From: Halarsenatibacter silvermanii
Lineage (GTDB): Bacteria > Bacillota > Halanaerobiia > Halanaerobiales > Halarsenatibacteraceae
Assembly (NCBI RefSeq): GCF_900103135.1
Contig: NZ_FNGO01000004.1
Location: 1 to 64,000, forward strand
DNA length: 64,000 bases
Reading direction: 5' to 3'
Shown: positions 16,155-25,739 of the stretch, in pieces
Layout: every line of letters starts with the position of its first letter
Numbering within the stretch: position 1 is the stretch's first letter
Translations under genes and position numbers: made by a program
The notes under the pieces: model-generated
The model's database searches: none
The model's input: only the letters and a program-made list of their open reading frames with translations
Told to the model about the DNA's origin: nothing

Positions 16155-17924
16155 TTGGCAATAGATGGTGTAATGTTATCGTGCTGCCGCAGAGAGCTCG
16201 AGGATGAATTAAAAGGAGCAAAGGTGGGCAAAGCCTATCAGCCCATGAAGGATTTTTTGACTTTGAGATTGAGAAATAATGGACAAAACTTGACTATGCT
16301 CGTGTCCATAGATCCACGACAATCCAGAATTCATTTAACCAGCCTGGACTTTGAAAACCCCCAAAAGCCCCCTGTATTTTCCATGGTGTTACGAAAACAC
16401 CTAAACGGGGGAAAGATAATAAATATTGAGCAGCCCGGGATGGAAAGGATGCTCGTTTTTAATGTCAAAAGAGGCAATAAAAGATATAAACTCATAGCTG
16501 AGATAATGGGGAGATACAGCAATGTGATCCTGGTGGACAGTCAGGACCAGGTAAAAGATGCTCTGAAAAGAATACCTCCGGAGAAAGATTCCCAGAGGGT
16601 GCTTATGCCCAACTCTGAATATCAGCCACCTCCACCTCAGGACAAAGTAAACCCCTATCGAATAAGTGATATGTCCTGGAATGATATAGTCGGAGGAAAT
16701 TTCCGCAAATACGCATACCGCGCCATCTTAAATAATGTGCAGGGATTCGGCCCGGATCTGGCCCGGGAGATAGTTTATCGAGCTGATGTTGATCCGGAAA
16801 CAAACTATCACAGGTTAAAATCAAAAGAAAAAGAAGCCATTGGGTCTTCCTTTTTCGAGTTTTTGGCCCGGATAAAATCTGAAGATTATCAGCCTGCTCT
16901 GGGGATAGATGATGAAGGTGAAACAGCTTACATATCAGCCTTCCCTCTTCATCACTATGAGGAGATAGAGCCACAATATTTTCCGGACACGGCCAGCTTA
17001 TTTGATTACTTTTATCAAAATCAAATAGTAAAAAAAGATATAGAAAGAAAAAGAAAACAGCTGGAAGACATAATAAAAAATTATCAGGAAAAAAACTCCA
17101 AACAACAGGATAAATTCAAAGGCAAATTAAAAGAGAGCAGGGAAGCTGAAAAATATAAAAAGAAGGGCGAACTGTTAAAAGCCAATCTGGAAAAAGTCAG
17201 GCCCGGCCAGAAAGAAATCGAAGTCATCAATTATTATGATGAGAACCAGCCCGAGATCAAAATTGAGCTCAACCCCGATATATCACCCGCTGAAAATGTA
17301 GATAAATATTTTGATAAATATAATAAATTGAAAAAAAGCGAGGAACATATAATCAAAGAACTCGCCCGCTTGAGACATGAAAGAAAATATCTCTCCCGAG
17401 TCAGATATGAATTATCTCAGGCCGAAGATCTTGGTGATCTGGAAGAGATCGAAAATGAGTTGATCGAAGAAAAATACATTCAGGATAAAAGCCAGAAAAA
17501 AAATTCAAAGAAGGGAAAAAAAGCAGAACCGAGAAGATTCTTTTCTGAAGATGGCTATCAAATTCTGGTCGGCAGAAATAACAGACAGAACGATGAACTC
17601 ACCACCAAAGTGGCATCTGATAAAGATATATGGGTTCACACGCGAAAGATAGCCGGCTCCCATGTTATAATTCGCAACCATCGCCCGGGAAAAGAAATTC
17701 CTCACTCAACAATCGAAGAAGCCGCCGTTCTTGCCGCTTATTACAGCAAAGCGCGCCAATCTGAGAATGTGCCGGTAGATTATACCGAAATTCCCAATGT
17801 AAATAAACCGGGAGGGGCCAGACCGGGAATAGTTTACTATGATGATCACAGCACTCTTTATGTCAATCCCGATGAGGAGAAAGTTAAAGATATAGCTACC
17901 CGAGGAAAACCGGCAGACCTTTAA
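16155..17924 (+). CDS. rqcH: ribosome quality control protein RqcH (NFACT/FbpA family)
   Basis: Binds stalled 50S subunits and adds C-terminal Ala tails to trapped peptides. The 589-residue product has the NFACT-N domain (MAIDGVMLSCC..., DPRQSRIHLT), a long coiled coil around residues 285-450 and the NFACT-R domain (LVGRNNRQNDELT, DIWVHTRKIAGSHVII). I start at TTG 16155, eight bases behind GGAG; a GTG three codons earlier lies on top of the ribosome site. Its TAA overlaps the lnt stop codon, the two genes being convergent. Confidence 0.93.
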   Translation: MAIDGVMLSCCRRELEDELKGAKVGKAYQPMKDFLTLRLRNNGQNLTMLVSIDPRQSRIHLTSLDFENPQKPPVFSMVLRKHLNGGKIINIEQPGMERMLVFNVKRGNKRYKLIAEIMGRYSNVILVDSQDQVKDALKRIPPEKDSQRVLMPNSEYQPPPPQDKVNPYRISDMSWNDIVGGNFRKYAYRAILNNVQGFGPDLAREIVYRADVDPETNYHRLKSKEKEAIGSSFFEFLARIKSEDYQPALGIDDEGETAYISAFPLHHYEEIEPQYFPDTASLFDYFYQNQIVKKDIERKRKQLEDIIKNYQEKNSKQQDKFKGKLKESREAEKYKKKGELLKANLEKVRPGQKEIEVINYYDENQPEIKIELNPDISPAENVDKYFDKYNKLKKSEEHIIKELARLRHERKYLSRVRYELSQAEDLGDLEEIENELIEEKYIQDKSQKKNSKKGKKAEPRRFFSEDGYQILVGRNNRQNDELTTKVASDKDIWVHTRKIAGSHVIIRNHRPGKEIPHSTIEEAAVLAAYYSKARQSENVPVDYTEIPNVNKPGGARPGIVYYDDHSTLYVNPDEEKVKDIATRGKPADL

Positions 17925-19408
17925 TATTCAGTCTGCAGCAGCCTGAATCCCGGTATGAATATCAGCACCATCAAAAGGGATAAATAACCGATATAATCCC
18001 CGTGCTCTTGATAAAAAGTTGAACTGCTGTGGGCTCTGCCCGCTCCTGCAGTTAAGACTTCCCTGTCTTCAACGATTATCTCTTCTCCACGGGGGTTAAT
18101 ATATCCTCCCCTGGCTTTATTTCCCGACTTTATGACCGGGGTCCTCATCTCCACAGCTCTAATTCGGGCTGATTCCCACATCTGATTGAGCAGATTTGTA
18201 TCTCCGAACCAGGCTTCATTCGATGGGTTTAAAATAAAATCGACCTCGGTCAACTCATCTCTGTCAGGTGGAGAATACAGGATTTCCGAACAGGTTAAAA
18301 CTCTAAACTCGAATTTATCCTGCTGACTTACAATATTCATGACGTTTTTGTCCACTCCAGGATTCAGCGAATGCCACTCCCTGCCGGTTAATATTTCAGC
18401 CAGGCCGGCAAAAGGTATCACTTCTCCGGGAATTAAATCGTTTTTATTATATTTATTCTTTATGGTTTCCTCTTCATCCAGAAGAAGATAACTATTAACA
18501 GTTCCGCCCCGTTCGGCATCACGTATTTGACTTCCGACCATCATATAACCCGGTTCTTCGATCTGGCCGAGGAATTTTTCCCGATAATACTCGTTTCTGA
18601 CAAAATCAAAAGTCAGGGAAGTTTCAGGAGTAACAGCTATTTCTGCTCCCTGGTTTAAAACTCGCTCTGTATCTTCAGCCACAGATTCTAAATTCATCTC
18701 TATATTCTCATCCTCCCATTTATCTTCCTGAGAAATTTCAGTCATGACGATACCGGTTTTCAAACTGCGCTTGTTTTCTGCCCATTCCTGCTCGGCTCTC
18801 CCGCTAAAATGATAGGCGGCCGCGGTGCTGATGACAAGAACAGCTGCCAGAATGATTAAAATTTTAGGGTTTTTGGATCTGATTAATTTGAACAATAGTC
18901 CGGCCACAACAGCAGCCATAAAAGATAACAGATAAATACCACCAGCCTCGGCCAGCTGTAAAAAAGGATCAAATCCGGACTGGCTTAAGCCCAAAAATCC
19001 GAACGGATAATAAGGAAATATCATTCCTCTGATGAATTCGACGCCAGTCCAGGTAAAAGCAAATACTAAAACCGAGAATTTGTTATCCCTGCTCAAAAGC
19101 TTAAATATTACGGTCCAGACTGCGGTGAAGATGGCAGCTGTAAGCAGCAGCAAAGCTGTTAAGACAATGACCAGGGGAAGAGGCAGGCCGCTGAATTCTT
19201 CGATGGGATGAACCAGCCAGTAACCTGCACCCAGTGCGAGAAAAAAGCCCCAGAGCCAGCCCCAGATAAAATTATTTTTCATGCCTTCCATATCTATGAA
19301 TATTTTCAGCGCCGGTATAAAACCCAGCCAGCTAAAAAAGAAAAGCTCCCTGCTGCCGAGAGGCATCGATATTAATATGGCACTTAAAGCGAGAAGAAAA
19401 AACTTCAA
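17921..19408 (-). CDS. lnt: apolipoprotein N-acyltransferase
   Basis: Adds the third acyl chain to lipoproteins in the inner membrane. The 495-residue product has seven or so N-terminal membrane segments (to about 205), a nitrilase-fold domain with the Glu-Lys-Cys triad visible as TPETSLTF, KYNKNDLIPGE and CSEILYS, and a final membrane helix. Lnt is typical of diderm bacteria; in an otherwise Firmicute gene set it points to an outer membrane. It follows the Crp-type regulator by 18 bp. Confidence 0.93.
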   Translation of the reverse strand: MKFFLLALSAILISMPLGSRELFFFSWLGFIPALKIFIDMEGMKNNFIWGWLWGFFLALGAGYWLVHPIEEFSGLPLPLVIVLTALLLLTAAIFTAVWTVIFKLLSRDNKFSVLVFAFTWTGVEFIRGMIFPYYPFGFLGLSQSGFDPFLQLAEAGGIYLLSFMAAVVAGLLFKLIRSKNPKILIILAAVLVISTAAAYHFSGRAEQEWAENKRSLKTGIVMTEISQEDKWEDENIEMNLESVAEDTERVLNQGAEIAVTPETSLTFDFVRNEYYREKFLGQIEEPGYMMVGSQIRDAERGGTVNSYLLLDEEETIKNKYNKNDLIPGEVIPFAGLAEILTGREWHSLNPGVDKNVMNIVSQQDKFEFRVLTCSEILYSPPDRDELTEVDFILNPSNEAWFGDTNLLNQMWESARIRAVEMRTPVIKSGNKARGGYINPRGEEIIVEDREVLTAGAGRAHSSSTFYQEHGDYIGYLSLLMVLIFIPGFRLLQTEY

Positions 19409-19426
19409 TTTAAACCCCCCGGTTGA

Positions 19427-20110
19427 TCAGCGCAGTTTGTTGGAAAATTTCGATATTTCTTTAAGACTTTCTATATCTTTTATGACTAATTTACTTCCCT
19501 TTCTTTTGATCAGGCCCTCCCGTTTCATCTTGCTGATATTTCTGCTTATGGTTTCCCGGGTCACCCCCAGATAACTGGCAAACTCTTCCTGATTAAAGCT
19601 TTCAACCACATTATTATCTGCCCCGGACAGCTCGAGGAGCGCCTGAGAAATTCTCCGCCGGGCATCTTTCATGGCCAGATTTTCTATTCTCTGCTGGGTA
19701 AAGTATAGTTTTTGAGCCATTACCTCCAGCATGTTCCATCCAATCATGGGATTTCCCAAAAAATAACTGCGAAATTTTTTCCTGGACAAAATACCTATCT
19801 CAGATGATTTTTGACAGATTGTGGTGACCGGATAATATTCGACTCCGAAGAGCACCACCTCCCCGAATATCTCTCCCTTCTCCAGAAATTTTATTATCTG
19901 CTCTTTGCCATCGGGGGAAATTTTAATTATTTTAACCCGGCCGGATTTTAGCAGGTACATTTTTCTCCCCTTTTCTCCTGCGCGAAATATGGCCTCGCCT
20001 TCAGAAAAAGAGTGAAATTCCAGCAGGTCTGATAATTCTTCGATCTGTTTTTCTTCCATAGAAGAAAAAAGATCGACCTTTTTGAGCAGCTGTTTATTTG
20101 GGGAAGTCAT
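19427..20110 (-). CDS. Crp/Fnr family transcriptional regulator
   Basis: A 227-residue regulator with an N-terminal cyclic-nucleotide-type beta roll (EGEAIFRAGEKGRKMYLL) and a C-terminal winged helix (FASYLGVTRETISRNISKMKREGLI). The start at 20110 follows GAGGTG. No N-terminal Cys cluster for an Fnr-type 4Fe-4S centre is present, so the ligand cannot be named. It heads a two-gene unit with lnt. Confidence 0.88.
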   Translation of the reverse strand: MTSPNKQLLKKVDLFSSMEEKQIEELSDLLEFHSFSEGEAIFRAGEKGRKMYLLKSGRVKIIKISPDGKEQIIKFLEKGEIFGEVVLFGVEYYPVTTICQKSSEIGILSRKKFRSYFLGNPMIGWNMLEVMAQKLYFTQQRIENLAMKDARRRISQALLELSGADNNVVESFNQEEFASYLGVTRETISRNISKMKREGLIKRKGSKLVIKDIESLKEISKFSNKLR

Positions 20111-20179
20111 GTATTTACACCTCAAAGCTTCTGAAGATTTTGGTGCTTCTTGCGTCAGTTGAAGATCAAAGAATTTTAA

Positions 20180-20203
20180 GCCGGGACCTGAAAAGGCCCC
20201 GGC
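20180..20203 (-). terminator. intrinsic terminator after the EF-G paralogue
   Basis: A nine-pair GC-rich stem, GCCGGGGCC against GGTCCCGGC on the minus strand (one G-U), six-base loop, then TTAAAATTCTTT. It lies about 55 bp past the ancestral stop of the EF-G gene at 20257, not just past the frameshifted stop at 20342. Confidence 0.7.
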
Positions 20204-20256
20204 CTGTTTGTTAATCTATTTTATAAAGCTAAAGTTTAACTGAATTTGCTTAAAAT

Positions 20257-22315
20257 TTAATTTTTTGCTGCCTGATTGGCCTTTTCAATAATATTTTCAG
20301 CCAGTTCTGAAGGCACTTTTTCGAAGTGGGAAAAATTCATCTCAAAATTGCCGTAACCGCCGGTCAGGGATTTCAGGTCGGTCGCATAGGTGAACATCTC
20401 TCGCTGGGGTACTTTTTGCCTTGATTACCTGTTTGCCATTTTCAGGATCCATTCCCTGAATCTGTCCTCTGCGCGAGTTAAGATCACCCATTATATCTCC
20501 CATATACTCCTCAGGAACAATGATTCTCACATTCATAATTGGCTCTAAAAGCACCGGCTTGGCCTGTTCCATACCTTTTTTGAAGGCCTTGGAAGCAGCT
20601 ATTTTAAAGGCCATTTCGGAGGAGTCGACTTCATGGTAATCGCCATCGTAAACTGTAGATCTGCAGTCCACTACGGGATAGCCGGCCAACACCCCTTCTT
20701 CCATGGCTTCCTGCACGCCTTTTTCCACTCCGGGTATATATTGGTTGGGTATAGCTCCGCCAAAAATTTCCTCCTTAAATTCATAACCCTCTCCTCGAGG
20801 CAGCGGTTCGATGAGAAGCATGACATGACCGAACTGTCCTCTGCCCCCGCTCTGCTTTTTAAATCTATGTTCAACATCTGCTTTAGTTTGAATGGTTTCT
20901 TTGTAAGCAACGCTGGGTTTTCTGGTATCGAAGCTGACATCGAATTTTCTCTGACAGATGTCCTGGATGACGTTAAGGTGCACAGTTCCCATGGCATTAA
21001 CCAGAAGCTCTTTGGTCTCATTATTATAATTAACCTTGAATGTTAAATCTTCTTGACTATATCTTTGAATTGCATCAGACATCTTGTCTTCGCTTTCATC
21101 ATCAAGGGCTACCACTTTCTGAACCAGCATCGGCTCGGGCAGATCTATCTCCTTTAGCTCCACACCGCGCTCAGGGTTTGTGATTGTATCAGAAGTTTCC
21201 AGCTCGGTCACTTTGGCAACCGCCCCAATATCACCGGCGATCAATTCTTCTACCTGCTCCTGCTCATCGCCGCTCAGCTGATAAAATTTGTTGGTGCTGA
21301 TCTCACGACCCAGCCGCGGCACATACAACTCCTCAACTTCATTGATGGTACCATCGAATATTCGGAAGATGGAGAGCTTGCCGATATAAGGGTCAACCAT
21401 GGTTTTGGTAACCTGAGCCAGAAGTTCGCCTTCAGGATCAGGATCGACTGCGACTTTTTCTCCGGAAACATCTTCAAGCTCTAATTCGCCAGCAGGCGAG
21501 CGCAGCAATTTGCGAATGTAATCGAAAGCTTCCAGAACGCCAAGATTTTCCTCCGCAGCTCCGGCAAAAACAGGCACAGCCAGCTCTTCTTTAACAGAAT
21601 CAAAAAGAGCATCGGTTATCTCTTCATCGCTGATTTCTTCATCCTCTAAATACCTGAGCATGAGTTCATCATCAGATTCAACTGCTGCTTCAATCAGATC
21701 GGTTCGATATTCATCGATCATAGCAGCATATTTTTCCGGAATGTCCTGCTTATCGCCCTCATCTGTTATGAGCTTCTCCGAAAGAACATCGATCAACCCT
21801 TCAATTTGATCTTCCTCAACAGCCGGAACTGTAAGAGGAATCAAAGGCTGATCACAATATTCGCTCAACTCCTGAAAAACTTCGTCGAAATCCGTCTCCT
21901 CTTTATCGAGCTTATTAATAAATATAAATCGGGTAACGCCTTTATTTTCGGCCTGCTTCCAGGCGAAATCGGTGTTGACCTCTATCCCGCTGTCAGAATT
22001 TACCACGACCATAGCTCCTGCGACCACCGAGAGGGCACTGCCAGCTTCACCCTGAAAATCTATATAACCAGGGGTGTCTATAAGGTTGAATCTGGAATTT
22101 TTCCAGTTAAAGGTGAAATACGAGTTGAAGATCGAATAACCCCTGTCCATCTCTTCGGGGGTGAAATCGGAAGCGGTATTTTCCTGATCTACACTCCCCG
22201 GTTCTTCTACTTCTCCTGCTTCAGCCAGAATCATTTCACTGATGGTTGTTTTTCCTGCTCCCCTGTGACCCACAAGAGCCAGGTTTCTGATTTCACTGGT
22301 ATTATAACCCGCCAA
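20257..22315 (-). CDS. fusA: elongation factor G paralogue (FusA2-type), frameshifted near the C-terminus
   Basis: Translational GTPase of the EF-G family with [17 protein letters not shown] and NKLD motifs, domains II-IV and most of V. It lies outside the ribosomal str operon and has an [18 protein letters not shown] start, typical of the second EF-G. The frame breaks at an A5 run (20413-20417): the current product is 657 residues with a 25-residue nonsense tail ending at 20342. One A fewer would restore [20 protein letters not shown]... to a TAA at 20257, 685 residues. A real mutation and a sequencing error are both possible. The start is TTG behind GGTGA. Confidence 0.85.
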
Positions 22316-22381
22316 GTTATCACCAACCCTTTCTTATATTATTATATTTTCAAGGCATAAAATCCCTATCTAATCTATTCT

Positions 22382-22410
22382 ATATTATTCAAAGAAAATC
22401 CTGCATTCAA
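22382..22410 (-). promoter_or_regulatory. sigma-A-type promoter for the EF-G paralogue
   Basis: Minus strand TTGAAT (22410-22405), 17-base spacer, TAATAT (22387-22382), giving a leader of about 60 bases. It lies between the rluD-type gene and the EF-G gene, so the latter can be transcribed alone. Confidence 0.5.
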
Positions 22411-22424
22411 ATTTATACAGTTGA

Positions 22425-23363
22425 TCAATCATCAGGATCTGAAAGGTCCCTCACGATTTTATTGAAATCCTCAGGCGGATTCAGCTCAAATTCCATCCAT
22501 TCCTTTTCAACAGGATGATAAAACCCCAAATTTTGAGCATGGAGCATCATCCGCGGCGTTTCAAGCTCTCCACCCTGACTACCCCCATATTTTTTATCGC
22601 CGACGACAGGATGACCGAGAAATGAGAAATGAACCCTTATCTGATGAGTCCGGCCTGTTTCAATTTTTATTTTTGCCTGGCAAAACCCGGAAAACTTTTC
22701 AGTCAGCTTATAACGGGTTACAGCTCTTTTACCCTTATGAGGTCTCACCTTCAATTTAGTCCTTCTGGCGGGATCTCTGCCGATGGGTGCATCTATTTTA
22801 GCCCGGCGGTGCTCGGGCACACCGGTCAACAGGGCACGATAAATTTTTTTGACCTTTCTATTTTTGAACTGTCCTTTCAATTCTACATAAGCTCGATTGC
22901 TTTTGGCAATGACTAAAAGCCCCGAGGTCTCCCTGTCAAGCCGGTGAACTATTCCAGGCCTTGTCTCTGCCGCTTCATCGGCCAATTTATCAAAATTGTA
23001 AAGGAGTGCATGAACCAGAGTTTTCTCTTCATGGCCGGGAGCTGGATGAACTACGAGAGGAGCCGGCTTTTCAATCACGGCTATATCTGCATCTTCATAA
23101 ATCTTGTTCAGCTCTTGCTCCCAGGGTTCCAGCCGGGTAGAGAGCTCATTTTCGGGTATATTGACGATGATCTCATCTTCAGGTTTTAATGGATAAGAAG
23201 ATTTCAATTTATTCCGGCCGGCAGAGGGAACCTGAACATATCCCTCTTTGATAAATTTCTGAAGGGTTGAACGGGAAAAATCATCAATTCTTTCCGCCAG
23301 AAACTTATCCACCCTTCTGCCCACATTTTCATCGCTTTTTATTACAAATTTATTTTTATACAT
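22425..23363 (-). CDS. rluD: RluA/RluD-family pseudouridine synthase
   Basis: The 312-residue product has an N-terminal S4 RNA-binding domain (1-80) and the RluA-type catalytic domain with HRLDRETSGLLV, which carries the catalytic Asp. The target base cannot be told from sequence; RluD-like enzymes modify 23S rRNA helix 69. It follows lspA by 40 bp, the usual Firmicute lspA-rluD pair. Confidence 0.9.
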   Translation of the reverse strand: MYKNKFVIKSDENVGRRVDKFLAERIDDFSRSTLQKFIKEGYVQVPSAGRNKLKSSYPLKPEDEIIVNIPENELSTRLEPWEQELNKIYEDADIAVIEKPAPLVVHPAPGHEEKTLVHALLYNFDKLADEAAETRPGIVHRLDRETSGLLVIAKSNRAYVELKGQFKNRKVKKIYRALLTGVPEHRRAKIDAPIGRDPARRTKLKVRPHKGKRAVTRYKLTEKFSGFCQAKIKIETGRTHQIRVHFSFLGHPVVGDKKYGGSQGGELETPRMMLHAQNLGFYHPVEKEWMEFELNPPEDFNKIVRDLSDPDD

Positions 23364-23403
23364 TCAGGCTCACCTCGAAATACAGCAAGAGTTTGTATTT
23401 CAT

Positions 23404-23838
23404 CTATAATTCTTTCCAGAAGATGATGATCATTCCCAGAGTACCCAGAGTTATAAAAACATCGGCCAGATTAAATACAGGCCAGATCTGTAAATCGATA
23501 AAATCGATTACATATCCCAGTCTAATTCTATCAATGATATTTCCAGCGGCACCGGAAAGCAAAAGCACCAGAAAGAGATCGATATAATTGTTTTTCGGAA
23601 GATAATAATAGTAAATTAACAGCAGTAAAAAAACTACTGCCAGCTGAATCACCAAAAGCAGATATTTGCTCTCTGCCAAAAGACCTAAAACAGCCCCCGG
23701 GTTTCTGAGATAGGTCAGCTCTAAAACTCCTTCTCTGATCGCAATTCTCTGACCCGGGCTCATATTACTATCAATAAAATATTTGCTGATTTGATCGGCA
23801 AATACAGCCAAAAAAAATATTGACAAAAATTTTATCAA
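23404..23838 (-). CDS. lspA: lipoprotein signal peptidase
   Basis: Membrane aspartyl protease that cuts the lipoprotein signal after Lgt has acted. The 144-residue product has four membrane segments and both catalytic aspartates in GNIIDRI and FNLADVF. The usual NPGAAFG motif reads NPGAVLG here. Second step of the Lgt-LspA-Lnt pathway encoded in this window. Confidence 0.95.
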   Translation of the reverse strand: MIKFLSIFFLAVFADQISKYFIDSNMSPGQRIAIREGVLELTYLRNPGAVLGLLAESKYLLLVIQLAVVFLLLLIYYYYLPKNNYIDLFLVLLLSGAAGNIIDRIRLGYVIDFIDLQIWPVFNLADVFITLGTLGMIIIFWKEL

Positions 23839-23908
23839 GCTCAGCCATCCTTTCCGCTCTAAAATCTAAAATCCCGCATGTTTGTGTTGTATCTATATAT
23901 CCTAAAAA

Positions 23909-24223
23909 TCAGAGATGATTTTGAATAACCTGGATCAATCTGGCCAGAAATTCTCCAATAACCGGAATGTTGGCCTCGGCCATTCTGATCAGGATTAAAA
24001 GGAATATAGCTCCTAAAAAGGTTATACCCACTGCTATTCCCAGTCCCCGGGCCAGGCCGGATATGAAATTTATTAAAACCATTTTTCGCGGAGATTTAAT
24101 AAACTTTATATAATCAGCCAGAGTAAATTTATGCACATCATGCGAAATTTCCTCTAATCTCTCCATAATCTCTTCGTTGGTAGGAGGTGAGGAATCATCT
24201 TCGGAATCATTTTTTCCGGTCAT
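23909..24223 (-). CDS. DUF5665 small membrane protein
   Basis: A 104-residue protein with an acidic N-terminus, the stretch LEEISHDVHKFTLADYIKFIKSPRKM and one long hydrophobic region (about 60-85). The pattern fits DUF5665, of unknown role. The ATG at 24223 is preceded by GAGGAGG; it overlaps the upstream gene by 17 bp. Confidence 0.65.
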   Translation of the reverse strand: MTGKNDSEDDSSPPTNEEIMERLEEISHDVHKFTLADYIKFIKSPRKMVLINFISGLARGLGIAVGITFLGAIFLLILIRMAEANIPVIGEFLARLIQVIQNHL

Positions 24224-24461
24224 TCTGATTTTTATCCTCCTCAAGATCTGAGTATATCTTTTCTATCTTCTCGCGATATCTGGAAGGCGCAAGAAGATAT
24301 CCCCAGCCATGTTGAAACTGAAAAACGCCATTATAGGCTTTATCGAAGTTGCTTTTCACCACATGAGGTATATCCCGGCTTTCCAGCTCCGTAGATATCA
24401 AGCCGGCCTGAAACTCATTTTTCAGCTCCAGTATCCTTTCAAAATCCTCTCTCTCATTCAT
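24207..24461 (-). CDS. small DUF2007-like protein
   Basis: An 84-residue soluble protein. It reads ...FQAGLISTELESRDIPHVVKS... and ...WGYLLAPSRYREKIEKIYSDL, the layout of DUF2007 (putative signal-transducing, ferredoxin-like fold) proteins that sense nothing known. The start at 24461 follows GGGGGTG. It overlaps the DUF5665 gene, so the two are likely coupled. Confidence 0.6.
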   Translation of the reverse strand: MNEREDFERILELKNEFQAGLISTELESRDIPHVVKSNFDKAYNGVFQFQHGWGYLLAPSRYREKIEKIYSDLEEDKNQNDRKK

Positions 24462-24525
24462 GAATGCACCCCCAAAAATAAAATTTAAATTCATTAATAA
24501 GGAAGAATCCACCTGTATAAAGAAG

Positions 24526-25695
24526 TTAGGGCAGCGGCCTGACTTCAGGAATCAAAATTAAGCCATCAAATAAATCGGAAGGAACAGCCTCGAACTGATG
24601 GTGGTTGAAGTCAAATTTTATGCTTTTATCTCCGAAATACTCCTCAGACAGGTGTAAATAGGTATACTGATTTTCTCCCATTATATTAGCGGTAGTGCTT
24701 ATCAGCTCGTCATCGAGGGGATCATCCAGCAGATCAATCGATTGAATTTCGCCGGAAGTGGCTCTAACTTCTCCGGTTAAGGGCACCAGCACCAGTGAAA
24801 ATAAATTTTCCGGAGAGTACGTCTTTTCAAGATGTTCGGCCAGCCACTCCTTCTCTATTCCAAAGGCATGTTCCTTTTGGGCATGAGAATAGCTGAAATT
24901 GAAAAGAACTCTATCATTCTTTGTCTCCAGATATCTATCGGCTATATTTTTTACAACATCCTCTCTGATTCTGTGAGCTCTCGGATACTCATTTTGCCAG
25001 ATTTCTCTTGGCTCCCGACTGGCCAGTTCGATCTCGATCAGATCAACGACTCTTTCATTCCAGTCGACATTCCATTCTCCCTCGAGCATCCTCTTTTCTT
25101 TCACTTCATCCCTAAAATCTTTCAGAACTCCTTCCATGTCAGCAGAAGTTCTATAATTATTTAAAAATCTGTTGATGGGTTCGCTGTCCTCGAGATATCT
25201 GCGCATGAACTGCATGGATGTAATGAACTGATCCCGCTGAAAATTTATATCTCCGGCGCTTACTTTCAATCTGTCTCCGGCCTCTCTTTCCTCATTGTAA
25301 TCCCTGATAGCCTGGAGAAGTTCCCATCTGGTATCTCCAATATCTCTGACGAAAACCCCTTCATCAAGTCTTGTCAGAACAAAATCTTCAAAAATCCAGC
25401 TGAAAGCATGCCTGTCATCCAAAACCACCCTGTCTATTTGACCTCTTTCATGCAGACTTATCGCAATATCCGTCAAAAGCTCCTGATGTTCGCGCGAACC
25501 GTGAAACTCTCCCAGCATAATAACTCTGTTATTGTCCATATCATCTTCGAGTTCCTGAGGCAAATCTCCGGGAGTAAAATTCACCGCATTTTTGGTTATA
25601 TCACCTTCCTGAATATCGCTGCAGGCTGCCAGAAAAACAAGGGAAGACAGAAAAACCAGCAGTGCTGCTATTTTCAATTTTTTGATTATGGCCAC
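24526..25695 (-). CDS. lipoprotein with EreA/ChaN-like (Tiki superfamily) domain
   Basis: A lipoprotein: KKLKIAALLVFLSSLVFLAAC gives a signal with lipobox LAAC. The mature part has VIMLGEFHGSREHQELL and a later YSHAQKEHAF, recalling the metal-site glutamate and histidines of the erythromycin esterase/ChaN/Tiki hydrolase superfamily. Substrate unknown. The start is unsettled: an in-frame TTG at 25743 would make a 41-residue signal, the GTG at 25695 sits on GGGAG, and an ATA two codons later has the best spacing. Upstream neighbour is divIVA. Confidence 0.65.
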   Translation of the reverse strand: MAIIKKLKIAALLVFLSSLVFLAACSDIQEGDITKNAVNFTPGDLPQELEDDMDNNRVIMLGEFHGSREHQELLTDIAISLHERGQIDRVVLDDRHAFSWIFEDFVLTRLDEGVFVRDIGDTRWELLQAIRDYNEEREAGDRLKVSAGDINFQRDQFITSMQFMRRYLEDSEPINRFLNNYRTSADMEGVLKDFRDEVKEKRMLEGEWNVDWNERVVDLIEIELASREPREIWQNEYPRAHRIREDVVKNIADRYLETKNDRVLFNFSYSHAQKEHAFGIEKEWLAEHLEKTYSPENLFSLVLVPLTGEVRATSGEIQSIDLLDDPLDDELISTTANIMGENQYTYLHLSEEYFGDKSIKFDFNHHQFEAVPSDLFDGLILIPEVRPLP

Positions 25696-25739
25696 CTCCC
25701 GGAAAGCTATTTCAAAACCAATTTTAACAGTCTTTAAAC

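Noticed and set aside
20142-20167. A match to the MITE end (GCTTCTTGCGTCAGTTG then GAAGATC) upstream of the Crp-type regulator
   Set aside because: Only one end is recognisable and no flanking duplication was found; could be chance or a solo remnant.
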